Virus record (IMG/VR): IMGVR_UViG_3300042922_000850
Coordinates: 62,001-126,000 of that record
Source: a virus
Length of the DNA: 64,000 nt
Reading direction: 5' to 3' (one strand)
Below the pieces are notes generated by a model. It saw only the letters and a list, made by a program, of their open reading frames with translations, did no database searches and had not been told where the DNA came from. How positions within the stretch are numbered: position 1 is the first letter of the stretch; each line of letters opens with the position of its first letter. Made by a program: the position numbers and the translations under genes. Of the stretch, positions 23,871 through 30,213 are shown piece after piece.

Positions 23871-24164
23871 ATGGGTATGAGTATGGCAGGAAGAATTGTT
23901 GTATTAACAGAAAACGGAGCATTTGCAGTAGAAGAAGTAAAAGTTAAGGTTATAGAAGAATCAAGACAGTTTATAGTAAAGGAATGGGATGATACATTAA
24001 GTAAAGTAACAGCGTATGTAAGAGAAGATGGTTATGTAGATATGATTTACGAAGACGGGGTATGTCACACAGTAAATAAGGTATATTTTGAATCAATAGC
24101 ATTTGAAGGTGAGCTTGAAAATCAGAAGCAGATGGCAATAGAAGCAAAATTAATCAAAGCATAA
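23871..24164 (+). CDS. hypothetical protein
   Basis: 97 aa. ATG 23871 is 8 bases after GGAGG; an ATG at 23856 overlaps that site. Beta-rich, acidic and soluble, without a membrane segment. Single-gene cassette. Not recognised. Confidence 0.65.
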   Translation: MGMSMAGRIVVLTENGAFAVEEVKVKVIEESRQFIVKEWDDTLSKVTAYVREDGYVDMIYEDGVCHTVNKVYFESIAFEGELENQKQMAIEAKLIKA

Positions 24165-24170
24165 ACAAAA

Positions 24171-24186
24171 GGGAGCGAAAGCTCCC
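24171..24186 (+). terminator. GGGAGCGAAAGCTCCC terminator, copy 1
   Basis: GNRA-type tetraloop hairpin (loop GAAA) preceded by A-rich and followed by T-rich sequence. The identical stem-loop recurs at 25548 and 25857. Confidence 0.75.
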
Positions 24187-24202
24187 TGTGTCTTTTTCCT
24201 TT

Positions 24203-24286
24203 ACCCCGTCCACCTCGTGCACGAGGTTCTCTCGGACATGCCGTGTCCGTTTTATTCTCCATGTTTTTTTCCTATAAGAAAGAAAA
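24203..24286 (+). promoter_or_regulatory. composite cassette promoter region, copy 3
   Basis: A diverged ACCCCGTCCACCTCG element (24203-24217), GGACATGCCGTGTCC (24234-24248), a TTTTATTCTCC spacer and CTATAAGAAAGAAAA (24272-24286). The palindrome ends 24 bases before the motif; the motif's first base is C instead of G. Confidence 0.6.
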
Positions 24287-24316
24287 TAAAACAGAAAGAT
24301 AAAGAGGTAAGAGATT

Positions 24317-24535
24317 ATGAAAAAAGTAATGAAGGCAACAGTAATAGGATTAGGAATATTTATGATGGGAATGTATAGTTATGAAAGAGGAGTAAAGGAT
24401 ACAAAGGAAATATATGAAAAGGTATTAAGTAATCGAAACGAAGAATTAAATCAATTATTCAAAGAGGTATTGGATGAAAAGAATGAGAAAATTAGAGCAT
24501 TGAAAGCAGAAATATATAGGATGTCAGAGGCGTAA
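24317..24535 (+). CDS. small membrane-anchored coiled-coil protein
   Basis: 72 aa. Transmembrane helix at about residues 6-22, then a Glu/Lys-rich helix to the end. GAGGTAAG precedes the ATG. The coding segment 24484-24501 is perfectly complementary to the downstream untranslated segment at about 24554-24571, so the transcript can fold back on its 3' end. Confidence 0.65.
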   Translation: MKKVMKATVIGLGIFMMGMYSYERGVKDTKEIYEKVLSNRNEELNQLFKEVLDEKNEKIRALKAEIYRMSEA

Positions 24536-24589
24536 GCCTCGCATCTTTTTCTTCCAATGCTCTAATTTTCTCCGCTCACCATGCTGACC

Positions 24590-24642
24590 GGACATCCCAT
24601 GTCCACTTTATTCTCCCTGTTTTTCTCCTATAAGAAAGAAAA
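24590..24642 (+). promoter_or_regulatory. cassette promoter with GGACA palindrome, copy 4
   Basis: GGACATCCCATGTCC (24590-24604), a TTTATTCTCC spacer, then CTATAAGAAAGAAAA (24628-24642). Spacing of 24 bases, as in copies 2 and 3; the ACCACG element has decayed to CTCACCATGCTGACC. Confidence 0.6.
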
Positions 24643-24664
24643 CAATATTAGGAGGTAACACAAA

Positions 24665-24952
24665 ATGAAATTAGAAGAGTTCGGAATACAGGCAGTATTG
24701 GAAGTAAAAAGAATTAGAGTAACACCATGTTATGAAAGTAAATGGGAAATTATGTTAAAGTTAGATGACAGTGAAAAGGTATATGGGGAAAATATAAAAA
24801 ATCACGGGTATGTAGAAATATATAAAGGAAAGGCAATCGTAGGGCTAACGAGGTTAGACACTGAAACACAGGAAAAAATGGAAGATTTGGTACATATGTG
24901 TAAAACGGTAAAAGAAGTATGTGATTTATATTTTGAGGTTTATTATGACTAA
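24665..24952 (+). CDS. hypothetical protein
   Basis: 95 aa, AGGAGG upstream. Soluble, with alternating strands (IQAVLEVKRIRVTP, WEIMLKL, YVEIYKGKAIVGLTR) and a helical C-terminus. Single-gene cassette; not recognised. Confidence 0.65.
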   Translation: MKLEEFGIQAVLEVKRIRVTPCYESKWEIMLKLDDSEKVYGENIKNHGYVEIYKGKAIVGLTRLDTETQEKMEDLVHMCKTVKEVCDLYFEVYYD

Positions 24953-24969
24953 GGGCATTTGCCCTTAGT
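24951..24969 (+). terminator. cassette terminator
   Basis: CTAAGGGCATTTGCCCTTAG hairpin overlapping the stop, followed by TTTTATTTT. Confidence 0.75.
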
Positions 24970-24990
24970 TTTATTTTCCCTATTTTCCAC

Positions 24991-25005
24991 GTATAAGTAA
25001 GAAAA
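24991..25005 (+). promoter_or_regulatory. class I promoter motif
   Basis: GTATAAGTAAGAAAA after TATTTTCCAC. No ACCACG or GGACA element upstream. Confidence 0.6.
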
Positions 25006-25031
25006 TAAACAAAAGAAAGAAGGAATAAATT

Positions 25032-25541
25032 ATGAAATCAAGCATTAAGATAGTAGGAGCAACAACGGTAACAGCAACAGTGGCATTAGTAATTGGAATG
25101 ATGGCAAAGAGAAAAGTGAATCATCGAAGAAAAGAGAAAGAAGGATATTTATTAAAAGAATATTATGAGCACGGATATAGTGAAGGGCATAAGGACGGAT
25201 ACGAAGAGGGACAGCAGAAAATGGAGATTAAACCGGAGAAAACGGGAAGAAGTTATAGTTATGAGAAGTTCATGGACACTTTAAGAAGAAGTGAAGCAGG
25301 TGAGTTTGATTACACCGGATGGAAGATGGTAACATCGGAACAGTCAGGATTTGACAGAAATTATTACAACGGAAGAGTTGTATGGGGATATGATGGAGCA
25401 CCAGATGATGAGTTTTACTTCACAGTAGTAACAGAAGATGGGCACAACGCAAGGATAGTAAGCGTTATGAGAGCAGATGGAACAGAAATCAATTATGATG
25501 AATCATTTATTGTACAGTATTTTATACTGAGAACGTTTTAA
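25032..25541 (+). CDS. membrane-anchored protein with GYxxGxxxG repeats
   Basis: 169 aa. Transmembrane helix at about residues 6-24, basic stretch, then YYEHGYSEGHKDGYEEGQQ (about 46-64), a glycine-every-four repeat also seen in the cassette proteins at 27486 and 35965. The C-terminal domain (about 85-165) is soluble and beta-rich. A cytoplasmic domain tethered to the membrane is likely. Function unknown. Confidence 0.65.
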   Translation: MKSSIKIVGATTVTATVALVIGMMAKRKVNHRRKEKEGYLLKEYYEHGYSEGHKDGYEEGQQKMEIKPEKTGRSYSYEKFMDTLRRSEAGEFDYTGWKMVTSEQSGFDRNYYNGRVVWGYDGAPDDEFYFTVVTEDGHNARIVSVMRADGTEINYDESFIVQYFILRTF

Positions 25542-25547
25542 ACAAGA

Positions 25548-25563
25548 GGGAGCGAAAGCTCCC
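25548..25563 (+). terminator. GGGAGCGAAAGCTCCC terminator, copy 2
   Basis: Identical stem-loop to 24171 and 25857, followed by TTAAACTTTT. Confidence 0.75.
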
Positions 25564-25584
25564 TTAAACTTTTCTCTTTTTCTC

Positions 25585-25599
25585 CTATAAGTAAGAAAA
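25585..25599 (+). promoter_or_regulatory. class I promoter motif
   Basis: CTATAAGTAAGAAAA after TTTTTCTC; C replaces the usual first G. Confidence 0.55.
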
Positions 25600-25624
25600 C
25601 AACGAAAGAGAGGATTTAAAGATT

Positions 25625-25846
25625 ATGGACAACGATAAAGTAATTAAAGAATGTAACATTGAAAGACAAACAGGATTTGCGGCAGAAAACAAAGTAAACG
25701 TAGTTTACGAGGACGGAATGGCAGAGAAGATATTAAATTATTACCCGGATGAATTATCATTCAGCGAAGAAGAATTTATAGGATTAACGAAGCAGCAGGC
25801 GAAGGATTTATTCCATAAAAAAGACATAGCATATTTACAAAGCTAA
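25625..25846 (+). CDS. hypothetical protein
   Basis: 73 aa, acidic, soluble. AGAGGATT upstream. VNVVYEDGMAEKILNYYPDELSF resembles the YEDG stretch in the 23871 protein, a weak similarity. Single-gene cassette. Confidence 0.6.
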   Translation: MDNDKVIKECNIERQTGFAAENKVNVVYEDGMAEKILNYYPDELSFSEEEFIGLTKQQAKDLFHKKDIAYLQS

Positions 25847-25856
25847 ATAAATAAAA

Positions 25857-25872
25857 GGGAGCGAAAGCTCCC
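25857..25872. terminator. GGGAGCGAAAGCTCCC terminator, copy 3
   Basis: Third identical stem-loop, between convergent genes; it is symmetrical enough to end the minus-strand gene as well. Confidence 0.7.
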
Positions 25873-25891
25873 TGGACTTTTTCTTTTTGTA

Positions 25892-26809
25892 TCAGGCTTT
25901 TCTTGGAGATTTGTCAAAGAATATCGATCGCTTCGTATACGGGGTGACTTTGTGAACTCCGATATAATCTTGATTGGGATTTATAATTCTCTCTATTCTG
26001 TTCTTTTCTCCAAGTATCTCGGATTCTTTAATTGCTGCGGCAACATCATTATTTAACAACGGATAATGAGTCTCTTTATATCGCTGTAATTTATCATAAA
26101 TCTCCGGAGACCGCTTTGATCCTTGTTCTAAGTGTGTTAACTGTCTCTTTTTTGTTAAGTCCCCAGAAACTCCGTTATAACGAGAGATCCCACCCGACAT
26201 ATCAGTTATAAGATGGTTCCTTTTTGGGAATGCCAAGTTTTTCGGAAGGACATCTGATACTTTAATATTTTTTGGCAAATACTTACGAGAATGCTCATCT
26301 GTAATGCGGCGAATTTCTTTAATCTTCTTTTGATTTTTTGGTGTATCTCCAATTTCCTCAATCTCACCTACTATTCTATCAACAGTTCTCATCTCTTGTA
26401 GCTCTTTAATTTTACGCTCACCCTCATTAATAGGATGAGTGTGTAGATTTGAATAAGTGGAGTTATTGTTAATACGTGAATCCACTCTATGCTCTCTGAC
26501 CGGACCCGTTTTAATAGCCTTTACTTCACCTTTGTCTATCAGGGCAGCCAATTCTGTTTCACTTGGGAGTTTACGAGAAGTACTTTTTATTTTTTGATAT
26601 GCATTATTAGAAACATCTCCAAGCCCCATTTTTGCCTCAGCAAGCTCTCTTCCCGCTAACGCATTACCCTTTCTATCTCTTAGTTTGCGAAGTGCCCACT
26701 TCCAATTACCATCTGGGACTAAGCGAACCTTTTTTGCAATCTCATGGGCTTTACTTGCGGTTAAGGCCTCTTTATATATTTCGTTCTCATAATGAACCAC
26801 TTTATCCAC
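25892..26809 (-). CDS. hypothetical protein with IYKEA N-terminal motif, possible virion protein
   Basis: 305 aa. I chose the GTG at 26809, after AAGGAAGGAG, because it gives MDKVVHYENEIYKEAL, closely matching MDKIAAYEELIYKEAS of the minus-strand protein at 33547. The rest is basic, Lys/Arg/Asn/His-rich and low in hydrophobics, typical of an extended nucleic-acid-binding or internal virion protein. It has its own leftward promoter in the array of rightward cassettes. Confidence 0.7.
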   Translation of the reverse strand: MDKVVHYENEIYKEALTASKAHEIAKKVRLVPDGNWKWALRKLRDRKGNALAGRELAEAKMGLGDVSNNAYQKIKSTSRKLPSETELAALIDKGEVKAIKTGPVREHRVDSRINNNSTYSNLHTHPINEGERKIKELQEMRTVDRIVGEIEEIGDTPKNQKKIKEIRRITDEHSRKYLPKNIKVSDVLPKNLAFPKRNHLITDMSGGISRYNGVSGDLTKKRQLTHLEQGSKRSPEIYDKLQRYKETHYPLLNNDVAAAIKESEILGEKNRIERIINPNQDYIGVHKVTPYTKRSIFFDKSPRKA

Positions 26810-26837
26810 GCCAACCACGCTCCTTCCTTTTGTAGTA

Positions 26838-26846
26838 ATTATATCA
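26838..26846 (-). promoter_or_regulatory. extended -10 promoter, leftward
   Basis: Minus strand GTGATATAATTA: TGA before TATAAT. The neighbouring ACCACG element lies about 12 bases further upstream. Expected to drive the gene starting at 26809. Confidence 0.55.
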
Positions 26847-26857
26847 CAAACCTGTCG

Positions 26858-26895
26858 ACCACGCACACCACGTTTTTCTGGTATAAGTAATAAAA
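26858..26895 (+). promoter_or_regulatory. ACCACG element and class I promoter motif
   Basis: ACCACGCACACCACGTTTT (26858-26876) leads directly into CTGGTATAAGTAATAAAA (motif from 26881). A second partial element, CCACGCCAACCACGC, lies at 26806-26820. Divergent with the leftward promoter at 26838. Confidence 0.6.
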
Positions 26896-26953
26896 GGAGG
26901 ATGTTAATGCCTTCTTTTGTAATCGACACAATAACAGAAAGGAGGGGCAGTTA

Positions 26954-27109
26954 ATGAATACCTCAATCAAAATAACTATTAAAGTACTTGGTTTTGTACC
27001 ATCGGTGTTTTTGAATTTAGCTTTGATATCTGCGGGTACAGGGGTAGCGCTAAGTGCTGGGAAAAACTTGGTAACGATATGTTCTAATGTAATGAAGACA
27101 GAGTTATAG
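26954..27109 (+). CDS. small hydrophobic protein
   Basis: 51 aa, start after AGGAGGGG. The sequence is hydrophobic over about residues 10-36 and may form one membrane helix. A 15-codon open frame with its own GGAGG (26907-26954) precedes it and overlaps its start, which could be a leader peptide for translational coupling. Confidence 0.55.
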   Translation: MNTSIKITIKVLGFVPSVFLNLALISAGTGVALSAGKNLVTICSNVMKTEL

Positions 27110-27124
27110 CAGAGATATAGCAAG

Positions 27125-27155
27125 GAAGACAGAGTGGCAGTGCCACTCTGTCTTC
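27125..27155 (+). terminator. cassette terminator
   Basis: Perfect palindrome with a 15-bp stem (GAAGACAGAGTGGCA and complement). Confidence 0.75.
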
Positions 27156-27177
27156 ACCATTATACCGCTTTTATCTG

Positions 27178-27192
27178 GTATAAGTAATAAAA
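27178..27192 (+). promoter_or_regulatory. class I promoter motif
   Basis: GTATAAGTAATAAAA after CTTTTATCTG. Confidence 0.6.
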
Positions 27193-27215
27193 TAAAGAGA
27201 ATGGAGAATTTGATC

Positions 27216-27413
27216 ATGGAAGAGAAATTATACACAGAACAAGAAGTAATCGAGCATATGATAAGAGCAGTTAAGACTTATAAGGATGGGATAACCCTTG
27301 GCAGAAAAGAGGGAGCAGTAATAGGTATAGTAATTGGGGTGGTATTAGTAGCATCAATAGAAATTGGGAATGCGATTAGCCGAATGAAAGCTAAGAAGGA
27401 GGCAGAGGCGTAA
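27216..27413 (+). CDS. small single-pass membrane protein
   Basis: 65 aa from ATG 27216 (GGAG 9 bases upstream; ATG 27201 overlaps the ribosome site). Soluble N-terminal 33 residues, then a helix AVIGIVIGVVLVASIEIG, then a basic tail. This gives a C-terminal membrane anchor, unlike most cassette proteins. Confidence 0.6.
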   Translation: MEEKLYTEQEVIEHMIRAVKTYKDGITLGRKEGAVIGIVIGVVLVASIEIGNAISRMKAKKEAEA

Positions 27414-27444
27414 GCCTCTACTCTTTATTTTCTACTATTTTCTG

Positions 27445-27459
27445 GTACAAGAGATAAAA
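27445..27459 (+). promoter_or_regulatory. class I promoter motif, GTACAAG variant
   Basis: GTACAAGAGATAAAA after ATTTTCTG. Preceded by a GAGGCGTAAGCCTC hairpin at 27407-27420 that ends the upstream cassette. CTCTTTATTTT upstream pairs with AAAATAAAGAG just downstream of the motif. Confidence 0.55.
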
Positions 27460-27485
27460 TAAAGAGAATAGAGGAGAAATTAACT

Positions 27486-27632
27486 ATGGGAGCAAAAATC
27501 AGGATGGCAATAAGAACAATTGAAGCAATACAAGCAATGGGAGCAGTAATAGTAGTTGCGGCAGCAGCATATGGTGTAGGTTATAAACAAGGACACGAAG
27601 ACGGGCGGAGACAAGGCGTTAGATATAGATAA
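27486..27632 (+). CDS. short membrane peptide with GxxxG tail
   Basis: A 48-aa gene with GGAG upstream. Membrane helix at about residues 15-31, then YGVGYKQGHEDGRRQG, the same glycine-every-four motif as in 25032 and 35965. Single-gene cassette. Confidence 0.6.
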   Translation: MGAKIRMAIRTIEAIQAMGAVIVVAAAAYGVGYKQGHEDGRRQGVRYR

Positions 27633-27642
27633 ATAGATGATT

Positions 27643-27674
27643 AACAGGGTGAGGAGCAATAGGCTCCTCCTGTT
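27643..27674 (+). terminator. cassette terminator
   Basis: AACAGG, a mismatch region, GAGGAGC / GCTCCTC, CTGTT: a bulged stem followed by ATTTG. Confidence 0.6.
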
Positions 27675-27683
27675 ATTTGTCTG

Positions 27684-27778
27684 ACCACGCCCACCACGTG
27701 CGCGATGTTTACAGCATGGTTATAAACTGCTATAAATTCTTGTATAAGTAATAAAAGAAGAACAACAATGTTCTTCCA
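27684..27778 (+). promoter_or_regulatory. ACCACG element, class I motif and 5' hairpin
   Basis: ACCACGCCCACCACGTG (27684-27700), then GTATAAGTAATAAAA (27742-27756), 58 bp apart, then GAAGAAC / GTTCTTC as a 7-bp hairpin before the ribosome site of the 27802 gene. Confidence 0.6.
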
Positions 27779-27801
27779 AATATATTTTATGGAGGGTTTT
27801 C

Positions 27802-28050
27802 ATGAAAAAAACCGCATTTTATTTTAATGTAATACGTATAAGGTTATTTGGCACAAAAGAAGAGAGAGAAGACGAAAGAAGAGTGAGAAATCTTTATAAT
27901 AATATGATAATCGGATATATGGAAAAAGAAGGGCTGAAGAGCAAGCGAAAGGCAGAACGGCAATTAATTAACAGTCTAGAATTTTCTGCTCAAGAGGCAA
28001 GGAAAAAACGCGAAGAACAACGAAAATTGTGGAGGAAAGGTAATGTTTAA
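27802..28050 (+). CDS. small amphipathic helical protein, paralogue A2
   Basis: 82 aa, GGAGG upstream. Shares with the 23528 and 29349 proteins an N-terminal hydrophobic/basic helix, then LYNNMIIGYMEKEGLKSKRKAE. Very basic C-terminus. Function unknown. Confidence 0.65.
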   Translation: MKKTAFYFNVIRIRLFGTKEEREDERRVRNLYNNMIIGYMEKEGLKSKRKAERQLINSLEFSAQEARKKREEQRKLWRKGNV

Positions 28051-28234
28051 AGTAAAGGTATTTCCAGTCCCGTTTCGCAATATCGGGCTCGGATGTTATA
28101 TTGACACCCTCCATATAGGTCTTATCCCATTTATTAATCTTATTACAATGGAAGACACCCCATCCAGGCACCGAATTGATATTGGTTGGCTGTGCTTTTC
28201 TATCTTAATCCTTACCGGAAAGCGCAATACCTAA
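28043..28234 (+). CDS. hypothetical protein of unusual composition
   Basis: 63 aa, overlapping the upstream gene by 8 bases, with GGAGGAAAGG before ATG. Its codon use is balanced and GC-richer than in the other cassette genes. Proline and isoleucine rich. It could be a chance frame, but the start signal is good. Confidence 0.45.
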   Translation: MFKVKVFPVPFRNIGLGCYIDTLHIGLIPFINLITMEDTPSRHRIDIGWLCFSILILTGKRNT

Positions 28235-28356
28235 CCACGCCCACCACGTGTGTCACACTACCTAGTAAATATATAAGGGGAGTGTGACACACAGTATGTT
28301 GTCAACCGCATATGATTGCAAACCAAGCTTGCAATCATATGCGGTTGACAACATAC
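28234..28356. repeat. ACCACG element followed by two large inverted repeats
   Basis: ACCACGCCCACCACGTG (28234-28250) runs into a 12-bp inverted repeat (28248-28259 with 28281-28292) that encloses AAATATATAAGGGG, and then a perfect 28-bp inverted repeat (28294-28321 with 28329-28356, 7-nt loop). No open frame. The long palindrome separates the ACCACG element from its class I motif (156 bp instead of about 60), as if roughly 95 bases had been inserted. Confidence 0.8.
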
Positions 28357-28389
28357 ACTATACCGGTCTTTAATTCACGCCCTTTTCTG

Positions 28390-28404
28390 GTACAAGAAAT
28401 AAAA
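28390..28404 (+). promoter_or_regulatory. class I promoter motif, GTACAAG variant
   Basis: GTACAAGAAATAAAA after CTTTTCTG, downstream of the double inverted repeat. Confidence 0.55.
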
Positions 28405-28426
28405 CAAACAATAGGAGGAAGATAAA

Positions 28427-28624
28427 ATGAAAATCGGAACAGTAGTAGTAATCAGTACATTAACAGCAGCATTAGGATTTACAATAGGCATATTTGTAGG
28501 CGCAGTAGCAGGTGCAATAGCAGTATCAGAAATAATAACAGATAAGGAAGATGAAGACAGCAACGAAAGTGAAAGCAGTAATGAAAGTGAAAGCAGTAAA
28601 GACGTCTTCTCATTCCTTGTATAA
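28427..28624 (+). CDS. membrane peptide with acidic Ser-rich tail
   Basis: 65 aa, AGGAGG upstream. Membrane helix over about residues 4-33, with glycine spacing that suggests helix packing, followed by an acidic region with the repeat NESESSNESESS. The stop codon TAA lies inside the next class I motif, with no terminator between, so the two cassettes are fused end to start. Confidence 0.6.
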   Translation: MKIGTVVVISTLTAALGFTIGIFVGAVAGAIAVSEIITDKEDEDSNESESSNESESSKDVFSFLV

Positions 28625-28633
28625 GTAATAAAA
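28619..28633 (+). promoter_or_regulatory. class I promoter motif overlapping upstream stop
   Basis: GTATAAGTAATAAAA after CATTCCTT; its GTATAA supplies the last sense codon and stop of the preceding gene. Confidence 0.6.
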
Positions 28634-28655
28634 TAAAGAGAAAGGAGAGAGTATT

Positions 28656-28856
28656 ATGCAAAGCAGTATTACAATAGACGGCGGAGTTAATTTAGAAGCA
28701 CAAGAGATTAAAATAAGTAATATAGAAGGAAAGGCTGTCATTGAAATTGGAGCAATAAAAACAATTTTAGACGAAGGGGAATCTATTACAATCAAGTGTC
28801 AACAGGGGTTGCAATCATTAGAAATAGGGGATTTTGTCGTAGCATCAAAACAGTGA
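28656..28856 (+). CDS. hypothetical protein
   Basis: 66 aa, AAAGGAGAG upstream. Soluble and beta-rich (ITIDGGVNLEAQEIKISNIEGKA in two strands). Not recognised. Single-gene cassette. Confidence 0.65.
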   Translation: MQSSITIDGGVNLEAQEIKISNIEGKAVIEIGAIKTILDEGESITIKCQQGLQSLEIGDFVVASKQ

Positions 28857-28860
28857 TAGT

Positions 28861-28884
28861 GAAGAGGGGTTAAACCCCCTCTTC
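28861..28884 (+). terminator. cassette terminator
   Basis: GAAGAGGGGTTAAACCCCCTCTTC hairpin with flanking T-rich sequence. Confidence 0.7.
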
Positions 28885-28891
28885 TTTCCTC

Positions 28892-28906
28892 GTATAAGTA
28901 ATAAAA
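28892..28906 (+). promoter_or_regulatory. class I promoter motif
   Basis: GTATAAGTAATAAAA after CTTTCCTC. Confidence 0.6.
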
Positions 28907-28932
28907 TAAAGAACGCAGAGGAGGAAGAATAT

Positions 28933-29136
28933 ATGGATTTAACAGCAGTGATAGCAAGAGTAAGAGCAGATGGTCACACTATAAGAGAGACAGAAAGTAC
29001 ATATCAGTTTTATGCAAATGACGAGTATATTAAATCGTTAGAAGTAAGAGGATTATTAGTGAAGGGAGATTGTCATAAGATAAGGAATAGCACATTTAGG
29101 CTATACAAAGAAAAATGGTACAAAAGGGCAAAGTAA
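28933..29136 (+). CDS. hypothetical protein
   Basis: 67 aa, GAGGAGG upstream. Soluble, basic C-terminus (RLYKEKWYKRAK). The last codons overlap a terminator stem (AAAAGGGCA ... TGCCCTTTT). Not recognised. Confidence 0.65.
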   Translation: MDLTAVIARVRADGHTIRETESTYQFYANDEYIKSLEVRGLLVKGDCHKIRNSTFRLYKEKWYKRAK

Positions 29137-29178
29137 TTGCCCTTTTGTCTCTTCTCTCATAAAATCCTTTATCTTATT

Positions 29179-29193
29179 GTATAAGTAATAAAA
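29179..29193 (+). promoter_or_regulatory. class I promoter motif with long-range complement
   Basis: GTATAAGTAATAAAA. AAATCCTTTATCTTAT at about 29162-29177, just upstream, is the exact reverse complement of the segment in the first codons of the next gene (about 29224-29239), a 16-bp match bracketing promoter and ribosome site. Confidence 0.6.
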
Positions 29194-29217
29194 TAAGAGA
29201 AAGGAGGTAATTTATAT

Positions 29218-29346
29218 ATGAAAGATAAGATAAAGGATTTAAGTACGGCAATGATGATAGTCATTACAGTAGGAGCAGCAGTTATAGCTGGAGCAATTGT
29301 ATTAGTTATATCTCGAATTAGAGATGCGATTAAGGGGAGACTTTAA
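29218..29346 (+). CDS. short single-pass membrane peptide
   Basis: 42 aa, AAGGAGG upstream. Basic N-terminus (MKDKIKD), hydrophobic helix over about residues 11-32, basic end. Two bases before the next gene, which shares its transcript. Confidence 0.6.
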   Translation: MKDKIKDLSTAMMIVITVGAAVIAGAIVLVISRIRDAIKGRL

Positions 29347-29348
29347 TT

Positions 29349-29549
29349 ATGATGGTATTGATCGGGAGGATATTTAAAAACGTATTTGGCAAGAAAATGC
29401 AAGTAGATGATGTACAAGTTTTAGTTGAGGACCATGATGAAATAGTCTATCAATATATGAAGACTAATAAAGTAGATAGAGCAGCCGCAGAGAAGGAAGT
29501 AAACAAAATGATATTGGACTTAAAGGTAGTGAGAGAAAAGAGAGGTTAA
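29349..29549 (+). CDS. small amphipathic helical protein, paralogue A3
   Basis: 66 aa. N-terminal hydrophobic helix, then DHDEIVYQYMKTNKVDRAAAEKEV, matching the 23528 and 27802 proteins. A weak ribosome site (GGGGAG) suggests coupling to the preceding membrane peptide. Confidence 0.6.
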   Translation: MMVLIGRIFKNVFGKKMQVDDVQVLVEDHDEIVYQYMKTNKVDRAAAEKEVNKMILDLKVVREKRG

Positions 29550-29560
29550 AACCTCTCTTT
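29538..29560 (+). terminator. cassette terminator
   Basis: AAGAGAGGTTAAAACCTCTC hairpin then TTT, at the stop of the preceding gene. Confidence 0.7.
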
Positions 29561-29572
29561 CACTATCATCTG

Positions 29573-29606
29573 GTATAAGTTATAAAACAAGAGAAGTCTT
29601 GTTATT
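29573..29606 (+). promoter_or_regulatory. class I promoter motif plus 5' hairpin
   Basis: GTATAAGTTATAAAA then AAAACAAG AGAAGT CTTGTT hairpin. It heads the operon with the radical SAM gene. Confidence 0.6.
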
Positions 29607-29628
29607 TTATTTTTAAGGAGGTAAGGTT

Positions 29629-29847
29629 ATGTCCAACCCAATTAGGGACTGTGCAAATGCCCATAAGCGCACGGGAGAAATGTTAAATGATTTTCTTTAT
29701 GAAGATGGAAAACCATTATTGAAAGGAGGTAAACCGGGTGTGCGTAAGGACCATACAAAAGAAGAATTAGAACAGATGCTAGAAGGGATATTAATAAGTT
29801 CTTTTGAAAATTATAATGATATTGCGAATGAACTTGGCTGGGAATGA
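29629..29847 (+). CDS. hypothetical protein, first gene of radical SAM operon
   Basis: 72 aa, AAGGAGG upstream. Soluble; Gly/Lys-rich middle (GKPLLKGGKPGVRKDH) and a helical C-terminus. Codon use is normal, unlike the surrounding cassettes. The size and Gly/Lys loop would fit a substrate or partner of the radical SAM enzyme, but this is speculation. Confidence 0.6.
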   Translation: MSNPIRDCANAHKRTGEMLNDFLYEDGKPLLKGGKPGVRKDHTKEELEQMLEGILISSFENYNDIANELGWE

Positions 29848-29868
29848 TTTATATTAAGGAGGAGAAAG

Positions 29869-30201
29869 ATGAGCAACCAGAAGAAAAGATATTTTATCAT
29901 CACAATAATAGCACTTGTAGCTGTTATTGCAGGAGGCACTATTTTTAATAGCCGACTATTAGGTTCTATCGGATTAACAGCTTATGTAATAAATGCCACA
30001 ATAGACCTTGTACTTGCTTTTAAAAGAGATGAATTAATTTCACTAAGAGACCTGAGAATTTACAAAGAGTTTTTTGTGGACAATAAAGGCGTTTACATCT
30101 CGGCGGTTCTAATGTTTATAATAACATTACTGACCCCTGTAGTAATGTATGCTTTCTTTATAATCATCTGGATAAATACGATCAAAGAGTTTATAGGTTA
30201 A
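29869..30201 (+). CDS. membrane protein with three predicted helices
   Basis: 110 aa, AGGAGG upstream. Hydrophobic segments at about residues 9-25, 31-50 and 74-104 (the last long enough for one bent or two short helices). Co-transcribed with the radical SAM gene 13 bases downstream. No family recognised. Confidence 0.65.
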   Translation: MSNQKKRYFIITIIALVAVIAGGTIFNSRLLGSIGLTAYVINATIDLVLAFKRDELISLRDLRIYKEFFVDNKGVYISAVLMFIITLLTPVVMYAFFIIIWINTIKEFIG

Positions 30202-30213
30202 GGAGGAAAGATT

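Noticed and set aside
28294-28356. Retron or group II intron RNA as explanation for the long palindrome
   Set aside because: No reverse transcriptase gene in the window and no intron core structure; the element is too short.
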